Shown here piece by piece: positions 1-10,270 of a stretch of DNA of 64,000 nucleotides. A program made the position numbers and the translations under genes. This stretch comes from Symbiodinium natans (Eukaryota; Sar; Dinophyceae; Suessiales; Symbiodiniaceae): NCBI GenBank assembly GCA_905221605.1, contig CAJNDS010000946.1, positions 430,577 to 494,576 on the forward strand. The letters are read 5' to 3'. Numbering within the stretch: position 1 is the stretch's first letter; every line of letters starts with the position of its first letter. The notes beneath the pieces are model-generated. The model had not been told where the DNA came from, did no database searches, and saw only the letters and a list, made by a program, of their open reading frames with translations.

Positions 1-250
1 GGTGTCATAGGGTTTGAAAGGCTTTTGAGAGCGCTTGGTAGGGTTTTATAGGGTTTAGTTGGGTTTTGTAGGGTTTTGTCGGGTTTTCTAGGGTTTTGTA
101 AGGTTTTGGAAGGTTTTATAGGGTTTTGTAAGGTTTTATCGGGGGTTAGGGTCTATAGGGTTTTTTTGGGGTTTACAGGGTTTCTAGTGTTTGTAGGGTT
201 TGTAGGGTTTATAGGGGTTATCGGGTTTATAGGGTTTAGGGTTTAGGGTG
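1..250 (+). repeat. Degenerate TTTAGGG-type array
   Basis: The run is G/T-rich, with GGGTTT spaced irregularly (GGGTTTTATA, GGGTTTGTA, GGGTTTAGG). It is probably the 5' part of the intron upstream of the first recognised channel exon, because a C-rich CCCTAAA-like stretch follows at 330-430 before the acceptor at 473. Confidence 0.8.
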
Positions 251-473
251 TTAGTGTTCCTGGTAAACGTTTGATGAGTGTACGAGAAATGGTTGTGCAC
301 CATGCGTTCTCACCCCACCCCCCACCCCCCTCCCCCCCAACCCGAAACCCTGGAAACCCCAAACCGTAGGCCCTAACCGCTAAAGCCCCAAATGGCCCCC
401 AAAACATCCTTAAAGCCAAAAGCCTACACCGTAAACCACAAAAACTCAAAGATTTATAAAGCCGCTTCAAAAG

Positions 474-3400
474 GACTGGATGATGTATGGATCTCTTCTG
501 AGAATCCACGCTGCAAAAGGAGTATGCTTTGTGATGTCTGCCACTGCCACGATGGTGTGCTGCATCTCTCGGAGTCCGAGTATTCGGCTGCGGTTTGAGG
601 TTTAGGGTTTAGGGTTTCGGGCTTAGGATCTCGGATCTGAGGAAACATCAGCCACGGCGAGCTATACTTCGTGATTTTCAACTTCTACATAGCGTGCCCC
701 GATGGATTTCAGGATTCGGATAAACCCTAAACCCAAAACCCTAAACCCTAAACCTTAAACCCTAACCCCTAAACCCTAAAAGGGTGGCTTAGGGCGGCTT
801 CTGTTCTGGGAGTCGCTGAGAGGTCCTTCGTCCAATCCATCCAAGACGAAGATTGCCTTTGTAGATCATATGAGTACTGTTCGAAAGATTCGTAATATTC
901 GTAATATTGGTACTATTGCGAATGTCAATACCACTCGTTGAACCCAAGAAGTCAAAAGCCGACTGAAGCCCCAAGGCCTCAGAGGCCTCCGCTCCCCCGA
1001 GCCAGCCGAGGTTCTGCGTGATTGGAATGTTCAACGCCGCTGCGCTCAGCTTCTGGGAACCCCTAAACCCCAAACCCTAAACCCCAAACCCTAAACCCTA
1101 AACCCTAAGCCCTAAACCCTAAACCCTAAACCCCAAACCCCAAGCCCCAAAGCCGAGAAATCTTGCACAGGCACGTAGATGTCATGTGCCGCAGGTCGTC
1201 ACAGGCGTGTTCGTGGACAGCGCTGTGTGCTGCAGGCCAGAAGCGCAAGCCTCCCGCATGTGGGGGTTGCTGTTTAGGGTTCAGGGCTCAGGGTTCAGGG
1301 TTCAGGGTTTAGGGAGGGTTTAGGTTTAGGGTTTAGGGTGTAGGGTGTAGGGTTTTGGGGATTTAGGGGCATCCTCTTGAATCAGCGAAGTTGTAGCAGC
1401 AAGGCTCCCTGCCAGGGGGGGCCCCCCCAGGTGAGAAGAGCCCCCGTAAGGCTTGGGGCAGCCCTAGAGGCCTGGGTCATCTGGGGCCGATGTCAGAGGA
1501 CTCAAGTGGTGAGTTCTCTAAATGATGGGCCGGAGGCGCCATTCCCTTGGCCGCAGTGTGGTCATCCACTTCAGCCGGGTTGCGCTGCACACATGGTGGT
1601 CAATGTGGCCCCCTCGGCGTTGACTTGCCCTTCTTGCCGGGCCCCATGGCCCCCGGCCACTTGCCTCCTGTCGCCAGCATGACGTGCCTCTTCCTGCTCC
1701 GGCCCCTGACCATGACACCACTTCCGATGCTCACCGGGCCTCCACGGCCCCTGACCCCCACGCCACATTCTGCCCTTGTGCTGCCCGCGTCTGTTGTTGG
1801 CGCGGCCTGATCAAGCAGAACACGACTCGGCATGGGAGAAATTGCCCGATCGTAACATGGAGTGGGCCCCCACCCTTTTTTCGAAGTGACCAGTACCTTG
1901 TTGCGAATCATCCCGCCCGAGCCCGCAACCTTCAACCCGAGAGTCGCTAGAAGGGGAGCGGTTCCCATGGCCTCGGTGCCAGAGAACCGAAGTGCGCGTC
2001 TGCGACAGGTTTCTTGTTCCATAGAAGCTTCAGGGGCTGAAGCCCTTACAGTAACAGTCCTTTTTTAGGTGTTGTAGTACCCCCCCCCCAATTATAATCC
2101 CTACTAAGGACTGCTAGTATAAGGGGGAACGTCAAGTGCAAGGATGCTTAGGCCGATGGCTCCTAAACCCTAAACCCTAAACCCTAAACCCTAAACCCTA
2201 AACCCTAAACCCTAAACCCCAAACCCTAAACCCGTGCGCGCGCCTCTCCCGAAAGCCGAAGTCCCGAAGCAAGTGTCCTCGGCAGGACGGAAGATGAGGT
2301 GGTCCAAGGCAGGTGGCATTCAACCAAGAACTTTTAAGGTTTAGGGTTTAGGGTTTAGGGTTTGGGGTTTAGGGTTTAGGGTTTAGGGTTTCTTTGGTTT
2401 AGGTGTTGGGACTGAAGGTTGCTCCGTTTCCTTCCAGGTTTAGGGTTTTGGGCTCAGGGGATGAGCCGAGTAGAGTTCGGAGTTTTGGGGGGCTGAGGGT
2501 TGGTCAAAGGCCTTTAGACCCAGGGCCTATTAAACCCTAAAGCCTAAAGCCTAAAGCCTAAAGCCTAAACCCTAAACCCTAAACCCTAAACCCTAAACCC
2601 TACACTCTTAAACCCTACACTCTTAAACCCTAAACCCTACACAGTTGCTGAAGCACTGGCCAGGTTACATCGATGACTTGAGGAACACTACCCGAGAGAT
2701 CAAGTCTTTCTTCCAAAGCGCGGACATCGATCGGTCTGGGACGCTAACGTACGAGGACAGGGTTTAGGGTTTAAAGTTTCTAAGCCCTACACCTTAAGCC
2801 CTAAACCCTAAACACCCTACACCCTACACCCTAAACCCTAAACCCTAAACCCTAAACCCTAAACCTTAAACCCTAAACCCTAAACCCTAAACCCAAAACC
2901 CAAAACCCTAAACCCTAACCCCTAAACCCTAAACCCTAAACCCCTAAACCCCTAAACCCTAGACCCTCAGCCTTTGCATGGGTCTTTTGTCTGTGGGGGC
3001 TCCGGGCGCTTCAGCTACTGGCCTCCTTCCTCGCTTCAGGAGTTCAAGAAGCAGCTGGAAGACCCCCTTGTCAAGGCGACGTCTGAACCACAAACCCTAA
3101 ACTCTTAAGTTTTGGCGGTTTCAGGGTTTAGAGAATAATGGAAATCGCATAGGGTTCGCGTTCGGGGTTTTGGGGGCGGGTTTTGGGCGAGTTCTTGGGA
3201 AGTTTTGAGCAGTTTCGCTTTGTGCCTTGCGGGATGCTCTGGTGAGTTTTGCGAGGCGTCGCTGGCATTGCTTGGGGACAAGTGCGAAGTATTGTTGCGG
3301 TTTGGTTTGCAAACTCGGTGTTGGTGAGAGGGGCGCGAAGACACACAGATTTACACGGTCTAGAGGGTTTAGGGTTTATAGGGTTTAGGGCAGGGTTTAG

Positions 3401-4839
3401 GGTTTAGTATTGAGGGCTTAGGGTTTCGGGCTGAGACCACTGACCGGGCCCCTGCCAGGCGTACTTCTCCGGGCTGGACATTGACCCTTCCGAGGCAGAG
3501 CGCCGCAATCACGACCGGGGGGGTTCAAGGGAGTTTAGGATTTAGGAGCTTAGGAGGTGTAGGGTTTAGGGTTTAGGGTTTAGGGTTCAGGGTTTAGGGT
3601 TTAGGGTTTAGGGGAAGACCCAGAAAGCAGCCCCACCTTTGGTGGTCTTAAGGTGTAGTTACAAGGGCCCTCATTGGGTTTAGGGTTTTCAGAGAGAGTT
3701 TAGGGCCTTTGGGGTTTAGACCCTTAGGGTTTTGGGCGCCCTGTGCTTCTGAACCCCCTCAACCCCAAACCCTAAGCCCCAAAACCCATACACCCACCCT
3801 AAACCCTCAACCCTACAGCCTAAAGCCTAAACCCACCCCCAATGTCCCAAAATAGCACCCGGGGGGGTAATCCTGGAGGCTTCGATCATCTTCGCGATCC
3901 TGGACGCAGACAAGAGCGATGAGCTCAAGATCGACGAGTTTGTGCGACTTGGCAGAGACTTGGGGGGTTTAGGGTTTAGGGTTTAGGGTTTAGGGTGTTC
4001 CTGCTTCGGTTTAGGATTCAGGGTTCGGGGTTTTCTGGTTTGGGTTTTGGCATTGAAGTTTGCGGGTGTTTGCTGGCCTTTGGATTTAGGGTTTAGGTTT
4101 GAGGGTGAAGAGAACCCTAAACCCTAAACCCTTTTTGGGAGTGACTGCCTGGAGACATGGCAAGCAGGAACGGCACGATGAAGCTCAAGGGAGCGGCGAC
4201 GAAGTTGGATGCCAGGATCTCAGGAGAAGGCTTCTCTTTTGACCTGGGGTTTGGGTTTAGGGTTTAGGGTTAGGGTTTAGGGTTTAGGGTTTAGGGTTTA
4301 GGGTTTAGGGTTTAGGGTTTAGGGTTTAGGGTTTAGGGTTTAGGGTTGCCGAAGGACACTCAATGTTCTCAGGTCATGACCATGATGTTCGACAACACCA
4401 AGCAAGCCATCAAGTTCAACAACTTGTGTGAGTTTGTCGGTGCCTGAGCTTTTGGACACGAGAGCCCTGTGCCATTTACCTACCGTGGCTGAATTTCTGG
4501 CGCAAAGGTGGAGCAGGAGTTCACGGACATTAGGCCAGCGCCCTTCTGACCGCCGAAACAATCCCCTACACCCTAAACCCGACAGCCCTGAACCCACAAC
4601 CCTCAACCCTAAAACGCCTTTGCCTGGTCCCTGACAGGAAAGGGCTCGTGATGCTCGCGAAGGGCGTTCAAAGTGCACGGCAAGAGGCCGCCACGGCGGT
4701 GCAGTCGGCCACGGCCGTGTCACCCGTGGCCGGCGCCTCGCCACCGCCCCCAGAAACCGCAGCGCCCTCGCTGATGAACGAGGAGGACGCCGAAACCGGC
4801 AGACTCCTTTCAGGCGGGGGGGAGGGGCGTTGCAAGTGA
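474..4839 (+). CDS. EF-hand voltage-gated cation channel, C-terminal part (5' partial, 13 exons)
   Basis: Exons: 474-499, 652-693, 1011-1035, 1195-1235, 2286-2308, 2664-2755, 3040-3075, 3459-3494, 3879-3943, 4168-4210, 4373-4435, 4508-4533 and 4638-4839. They total 720 nt, in frame to TGA at 4837 (239 aa). Seen in order: pore fragment DWMMYGSLL; S6-like helix ending FCVIGMFN; the post-S6 motif VVTGVFVDSA; EF-hand loop 1 DIDRSGTLTYEE (res 73-84); LEDPLVKAY; EF-hand loop 2 DADKSDELKIDE (116-127, with Asp where Gly is usual); the linker GTMKLKGAATKLD; a helical stretch; and an acidic/Pro tail. This order is that of dinoflagellate ion-transport (PF00520-type) channels with a Ca-binding tail, acting in a membrane. 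S1-S5 must lie upstream of the window. Donors are 8 GC, 2 GA and 2 GT; all acceptors are AG. Exact borders are inferred, but unbroken phase across 12 joins supports them. The gene is clearly a channel; its ion selectivity is unknown. Confidence 0.85.
1236..2285 (+). other. Channel intron with non-repeat core
   Basis: TTTAGGG repeats at 1273-1370 and CCCTAAA repeats at 2161-2232 bracket about 700 bp of ordinary-complexity sequence. Open frames occur on both strands of this core (for example 1377-1682 + and 1600-2022 -), but none shows a family motif. I treat the core as intronic. Confidence 0.5.
2049..2130. mobile_element. Family A foldback element (MITE-like), copy 1
   Basis: AACAGTCC at the left and the arm CCCTACTAAGGACTGCTAG followed by TATAAGGGGGAAC at the right match the ends of the copies near 20.9, 61.0, 62.0 and 63.9 kb. 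The left arm is degraded. No coding capacity. Non-autonomous inverted-repeat element by structure; mobility is inferred from dispersed copies. Confidence 0.6.
4253..4346 (+). repeat. TTTAGGG array in channel intron
   Basis: About 13 nearly perfect TTTAGGG heptamers, ending about 26 bp before the acceptor at 4372. The intron (4211-4372) has no CCCTAAA partner block. Confidence 0.9.
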
Positions 4840-5467
4840 TACAAAGAACGAAGAGTGCGGGCGCACGGCAAGAGAGCATTCTCCAGCGAACCGGGCCTTT
4901 GCAAATTGTTGAGGCGAAGGCCGCGCGCGTGGCACCAGGAAGCCAAGCAGCGTTCACAGAGCCAGAAGCCCAGTGTGAGAGAGTCTCTGATTCGTTGCAG
5001 ACGGTACCAGGCTTCGGGTAGTTAACCCTAAGCCTCAAAGCCCTACACCCCAAAACCCTAAACCCTGAATCCTACGGCCCTACACCCCAAAACCCTAAAG
5101 CCTAGATGGGTCTAAACCCTAACGGAGTATCGACCTCCAACCCCCAAACCCCCTACATTCCCTGTGCCACGCAAAGCCCCCACGCCCTAAATACCCCGAA
5201 CCCCTAAACAGCCTCCGCAATCCTAAGGCCTGAGCCCTTCCAGGGTTCAGGGTTTAGGGTTTAGGGTTTGGGGTTTAGGGTTTAGGGTTTGGGGTTTAGG
5301 GTTTAGGGTTTCGGGTTTAGGGTTTAGGGTTTCGGGTTTAGGGTGTAGGGCCATATAAGCCCCAAGCCCTAAACCCTCCGCCCTCAATGCCCTGAACCCC
5401 TCGAACCGCTTGCTTCCGGACCTCAGGTCCCCAGCTCTGCCATTCGGATCCGTCCACGTTCCTCCAC

Positions 5468-5640
5468 ACCAGATTCCAGAGCCCAGGCACCCGCTTTCTG
5501 GGGGGGTTTAGGGTTTAGGGTTTAGGGTTAGGGTTTAGGGTTTAGGGTTTAGGGTTTAGGGTTTAGGGTTTAGGGTTTAGGGTTTAGGGTTACCAGATTC
5601 CAGAGCCCAGGCACCCCTGGCTTCTTTTTGGGGGGTTTAT
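5468..5640. repeat. Direct duplication flanking a TTTAGGG array
   Basis: The 25-bp segment starting ACCAGATTCCAGAGCCCAGG occurs just before the array (about 5468-5492) and again just after it (about 5592-5616). In both copies it is followed by a G-run and TTTA. The TTTAGGG array lies between (about 5507-5591). Confidence 0.75.
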
Positions 5641-7424
5641 GGGCTTTTAGGGGTTTGGATTTGGGCCTTTCGGGGTTTAGGGTTTAGGGGCGTTTAGGGG
5701 CTTAGGGTTTGGGCCTTTACGTTTGAGGGGTCTCGGGTTTAGGGTTTAGGGTTAGGCGTTTCGGGTTTCGGGGGCTTATGTGGGGATTTAGGCCTTAGGG
5801 TTCAAGGCATCCAGGGGGGTTTTAGGGGTTAAGGGTTTATCAAGGGCATTTTGTTTTGGCCTTCTTAACCTACCGAAGATAGACCCCCGAAACCTTCGTA
5901 CCTGTTTCTTGTGGCCTCCTCCTCCGCATGGCTTTAAACTCGCGGCCCTGTTCCCCTCGCGTCTTCGCGCCTGACCTAAACATCCCCCTGAACTTAAAAG
6001 AACCCTAAGCCCCAAACCCTAAACCCTAAGCCCTTTAAACCCTTAGCAATAAACAAAAGGGACCGTATTCTAGAGACCGGCTCTGTGGTTACGTATTCCC
6101 CACATGTACTCCTACTTTACACCTCAACATGCGATGCGATGGTCCTTGTTGAGGGGAAGGAACACCAAGAAGGGAACGCCATTTTCGGAGAAGCAGCCCT
6201 GTAGTGTTGAAACAGTTTTGAAAAGGACCGCAGCCCGTCGTCAGAGAGGAGGCTGGGGAGTTGGCTTGCAGAAGGATGTGGCACGTCCCTGCCGAAGGAA
6301 TAGGGTTTAGGGAATAGGGTTTAGGGTTTAGGGTCTAGGGTCTGGGGTTTATGGTTTCCCTGTGCTGTGCAGGTCACAAAAGACGTATGTGAGGGTCAGC
6401 GGGCATGAGCCGTACTAGGTGTTTAGTTGAAATCGAGACGTGTTTGCAGTGGGTATTTACAGGAGCGGCGGATGCGAAAAGAAGCCAATGTCATGGTTCA
6501 GTGCAGGTTCTACTTAGTTCTACAGGCTGTAGGTCTTGACATTGGCATCTGTTTCATCCGACATCCCCTCAAACTCCTTTTGCTGCTACAGCAGTTGCGA
6601 ATGCAACACATTCTGCAGCAGCCTCGGCCTCTAAGAGGCATCTTTCTTGTTGAAGCCCAACCTAGAACTTTACGACTGGGCCTTTGCGCTCGGCTAGTAT
6701 ATACTTCCCTTCCTCTTTCATATGCTGTTTTGCTGCTATATTTCGCGACAGCAGTCTAAGGACCGCGAGGTGTCTCACCTTGACGTCGCCTCGCCGCCAC
6801 CTCTAGATGCGGACGCAATTGCGTCTGTGAGCCCTGCGTGTGCGGATGGAAGTGAACGGCTGCCACCCGGAGCTGTCCACGTGAAGACAACCCACAAAAC
6901 CCGCCCTAACCCCCTAAGCCCCCCCCCCCCATCTTATAAAAGGCTGTCGAATTTCCTGAGAACCAAGACCCCTCACACTCCGACCCCTTGGAGGTCTCCG
7001 CAGCCCCTGGGAAAACGTTTTGCAGAGAAGTTTCAGTTCTAGCACCGCGTACCATTAGATTGCAAGAAAAAAGATGAGCGAGGAGCAGGGTGAGCCTAAA
7101 CCCAAAACCCCGAAACCCCAAGCCCACTGCAGCTGAACCCAAAGCGTTCAATTCGCACCCTTCAGTCAACCGTGTCACCTCCCGAAACGCCCTTAACCCT
7201 AAACCGTAGCCCTCCAAACCCTAGATGCAAAACATCCGTTAACTTCTGCTGCAAGCCGTGAATCCTCAAACCCTCGCTAGCGCTGCACTAAACCCCAAAT
7301 CTTACGGCCTGCTTGGAAGCTCATTTGACCTTACTAAGTCCAGATGGCTTCCAAGCAAACCCTAAACCTTAAACCTTAAAACCCCATTGCGCGCGGAAAC
7401 AGGGACTGCGCACCTACAAACCCG

Positions 7425-7525
7425 ATAAACCCGCTAAGCCCGCTAAACCCGATAAACCCGATAAACCCGTGGCGCACCGATAAACCCGCTAAACCCGATA
7501 AACCCGATAAACCCGAAACCCCAAA
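7425..7525. repeat. CCCGATAAA/CCCGCTAAA 9-mer array
   Basis: Tandem AAACCCGAT and AAACCCGCT units form a homogenised local variant of the telomere-like motif, broken once by GTGGCGCACC. Confidence 0.85.
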
Positions 7526-7539
7526 AAACCTACACCCTA

Positions 7540-7660
7540 CTTGGCTTTCTTCTGACTGGCTCTTAGAGCTTTAACCTTTTGGGTTTGTTTGTAGAAACTA
7601 CAATGAAAATGAGGAGCCTAAAAGTTAAACATTTAAGCAGAGGTTCAGAAGTCAGCCAAG
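7540..7660. mobile_element. Introner-like inverted-repeat element, copy 1
   Basis: Starts CTTGGCTTTCTTCTGACTGG and ends TTCAGAAGTCAGCCAAG, so CTTGGCT..CTTCTGA is inverted at its two ends. The interior carries TTTAACCTTTTGGGTTT, TGTAGA and ACTACAAT, all shared with the copy at 18946-19056, which forms an intron inside a coding sequence. Here the element lies between CCCTAAA-type blocks. Confidence 0.8.
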
Positions 7661-7684
7661 CTAAACTCTGCACCCTACACCCTA

Positions 7685-8285
7685 CACCCTACACCCTCAA
7701 CCCGAAACCCTAACCCTAAACCCGAAACCCTAAACCCTAAACCCTAAACCCTAAACCCTAAACCCGAAAAACTCGGCGGCGGGCAGCTGCCAGGCAGATG
7801 CCCGGGGCTTGGCCCTGGATCTTGCCGAGGCGGGGTTTCGGGGTTTAGGGTTTCGGGTTTAGGGGTTAGGGTTTAGGGTTTAGGGTTTAGGGTTTAGGGT
7901 TTAGGGTTTGGGGTCTAGGGGGGAGTTCAAGAATCTGGGAGTCTAGGAGGTTAGGGTTAAAGGTTTAGGGTTTAGACCTTGGGGTTTAGGAATCTGGGGG
8001 GTTCAGGTTCAGGGTCTAGTCTCGGGAGGAGTTTAGGAGTTCAGGTTTAAGGTTTCAAGGGTTTAGGACTTACTTTAGGGCTTGGGAATCTGGGTATTTA
8101 GGGAAGTCGCAAGCAAAACAGGGTTTAGGGAGGGTTTAGAGGTTTTGGTTTAGGTCCTTAAATCTTAAACCCTAAACCCTAAACCCTAAACCCTAAACCC
8201 TAAACACTAAACCCGAAACCCGAAACCCTAAACCCTAAACCCTAAACCCTAAACCCTAAACCCTAAACCCAAGACCCTAACCCAG
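7685..8285. repeat. Alternating CCCTAAA / TTTAGGG blocks
   Basis: CCCTAAA and CCCTACA repeats at 7670-7765, TTTAGGG at 7845-7920, degenerate GGTTTAGG sequence to 8150, then CCCTAAA at 8165-8283. The short unique stretch between the first two blocks shows no clear exon. Confidence 0.85.
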
Positions 8286-8685
8286 GGGATGAACGGGCCT
8301 AGGGGCTCTGGGGGTGCTAAGATGCACAGCCACCCAAGGCCCCGAGGCCCTACTCAGTTTAGAGTTTAGGGTTTGGAGGTTTGAGGTTTGGGGTTTAGGG
8401 CTTGGGGTTTAGGGTTTGGGGTCCTAAACAAGCCGGAAGACCCTGAAGACACGAAGTCTCAAATTTTCCAATTTTCTAAAGCCTAAACTATACAAGATAC
8501 CCGAAGGCCCAATAACTCTCGAGAACTTTGAAGCCCAACAACCCTGGAACCTCAAAACCCCTAAGCTCCGAAGCCTCAGCCCGAAACCCTATAACCTCCC
8601 TTAAACCCTAAACCCGAAACCTTAAAACCCTAAACCCTAAACCCTAAACCCTAAACCCTGAACCCGAAACCCTCCCCAAATGCAG

Positions 8686-8731
8686 GCCCAGCCTGCGGCC
8701 TTCGCCTACCGCGTTGTCAACGAGGCGCTCG
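8686..8731 (+). CDS. Candidate exon, unknown protein
   Basis: A TGCAG acceptor is followed by 46 nt open in the frame AQPAAFAYRVVNEALG, then the donor GTAAGC. It has GC-rich coding-like composition between two CCCTAAA blocks. It may belong to the J-domain gene downstream, but the join is not proven. Confidence 0.55.
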
Positions 8732-9678
8732 GTAAGCCCAGAGCAGTTCTAACCCTAAACCCCAAACCCGAAATCCTAAACCCCAAACCCTAAACCCTAA
8801 ACCCCAAACCCCAAACCCTAAACCCTAAACCCCAAACCCTCAACCCTACACCCTAAACCCTCTTCTCAGGCCTCCCTCCGGTTTGGGCTTTAGAGCTTAG
8901 GGTTTTTGGAGGCTTTCGGGGTTTGGACGTAGGGTTTATTGTTCTAGGCTTCATTGAGCTAGGGTTTCAAGGTTTACACAGGGTTCCGAGCCCAAAACCC
9001 GGCAGCAGGGATGAAAGATTTCAGATATCATACCTAAACCCTGTAAACCCCAGAAGCCCTGTAAACCCTCAAACCCTACACACACACACCATAAAGCTTC
9101 TAAACCCTGTAAACCCCTTAAAACCCTCCTTAGCAACCCCTATGAAGCCTCAAACGGCTTTAAAAACCCCTCCAAACCCCTATCAACCCTGAAGCCCTGA
9201 TCCGAGAACAGCGCTTTAAGTCGGCTTAGGGCTTAGGGCTTAGGGCTAAGGGTTTAGGGCTTAGGGTTTAGTGTTTAGGGTTTAGGGCTTAGGGTCAGGG
9301 GTTGGAAGCTTCGGGGCTGCCATCGCCAGCTTGGGTGTCGGGCTCCGTAGGATGAATGAAATGGGGGTTTCCGAAATCTTGGGGCGCCCCTTCTAGACCC
9401 CAAAATGCCTTAGACTCCTTTTCAAGGAGCCCAGAAAAAGGTACCCCTATGTTCGGCAACCCCCAGATAGGGCAAGGTAGGGCAGTGCGGAGCACGGCAG
9501 GGGGGAAGTAGGGGGTTTTGGGGTTTTCGGGTGTAGGCCCAAACCCTAAACCCTAAACCCGAAACCCGAAACCCGAAACCCGAAACCCTAAACCCTAAAC
9601 CCTAGGGTTCAGGGATTCTGACTTTGAGGTTTCGGGCCTGGATCCGATATCGTGTGCTGGTTCGTGTGCCTGTGCCAG

Positions 9679-9734
9679 GGCTGGGACGACGGACGTCCCG
9701 GCACCGCTGTGATGTCGCCGGGAGCTTGGGCAAG
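9679..9734 (+). CDS. Candidate exon, unknown protein
   Basis: Acceptor TGCCAG, donor GTGAAG. Two frames are open, GWDDGRPGTAVMSPGAWA in phase 0 and LGRRTSRHRCDVAGSLGK in phase 1, so the frame is undecided. A TTTAGGG block starts right after the donor. Confidence 0.45.
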
Positions 9735-9933
9735 GTGAAGGGTTTAGGGTTTAGGGTTAAGGGTTAAGGGTTTAGGGTTTAGGGTTGCGTCCTGCAGCCT
9801 GAGACCCCAAGCTGGAATCCTTCTCAAGAGCTGCAACCCTCAACCCGCCATCCTAAACTGAGAATCCAAAAATCCCTGAACCCTGAACCCTAAACCCTAA
9901 ACCCTAAACCCTTCTAACCTGAAGAAGGCAAAG

Positions 9934-10028
9934 GTTACTCGGGGCACCTCCGAGGTCCTTCTGCCTCGGCCTGCACCCAGAGCGCGAGGTGGAGCCAGCG
10001 CTGGACCCGCCGGAGGGGTCCAGTCCAG
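9934..10028 (+). CDS. Candidate exon, unknown protein
   Basis: After a CAAAG acceptor, the frame containing LGLHPEREVEPALDPPEG is open to the next TTTAGGG-type block at 10040. Composition is coding-like. It lies between CCCTAAA (9885-9910) and TTTAGGG blocks, as recognised exons here do. Borders are approximate. Confidence 0.4.
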
Positions 10029-10270
10029 GATCACAGGCTCAGGGTTTGGGGTTTAGGGTGTAGGGTTTAGGGTTTAGGGTTTGGTGTTCAGGTTTGAGGT
10101 TTGAGGTTTGGGGTTTTGCGGTTTAGGGTTTGGGATCAAGGCCAGAGCCATTCCACAGCTGGCACTGTAGCTCCTTCGATCAGTTAGATTGCAAGATTGC
10201 AACTGGAGCACGAATCTGCTTGTGACGAAGCCAGCTGGTTGAACGGACTTTCTTTGTCAAGGCCTCTCAG

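Larger units (their letters stand above)
5640..8685. other. Repeat-rich gene-poor interval
   Basis: Degenerate telomere-like blocks of both orientations alternate with unique DNA, notably 6040-7090. That stretch is of ordinary complexity and holds modest open frames (6427-6759 and 6722-7042 on +) with no recognisable family. A CTGCTACAGCAG-type stem is visible near 6580-6625. I see no supportable gene; small unrecognised exons may be present. Confidence 0.5.

Noticed and set aside
1600-2022. 140-codon minus-strand frame as a gene
   Set aside because: No motif, overlaps other open frames in GC-rich DNA, and lies in an intron of the channel gene.
4340-5053. 237-codon minus-strand frame
   Set aside because: Antisense shadow of the last channel exons on +, Arg/Pro-rich with no motif.
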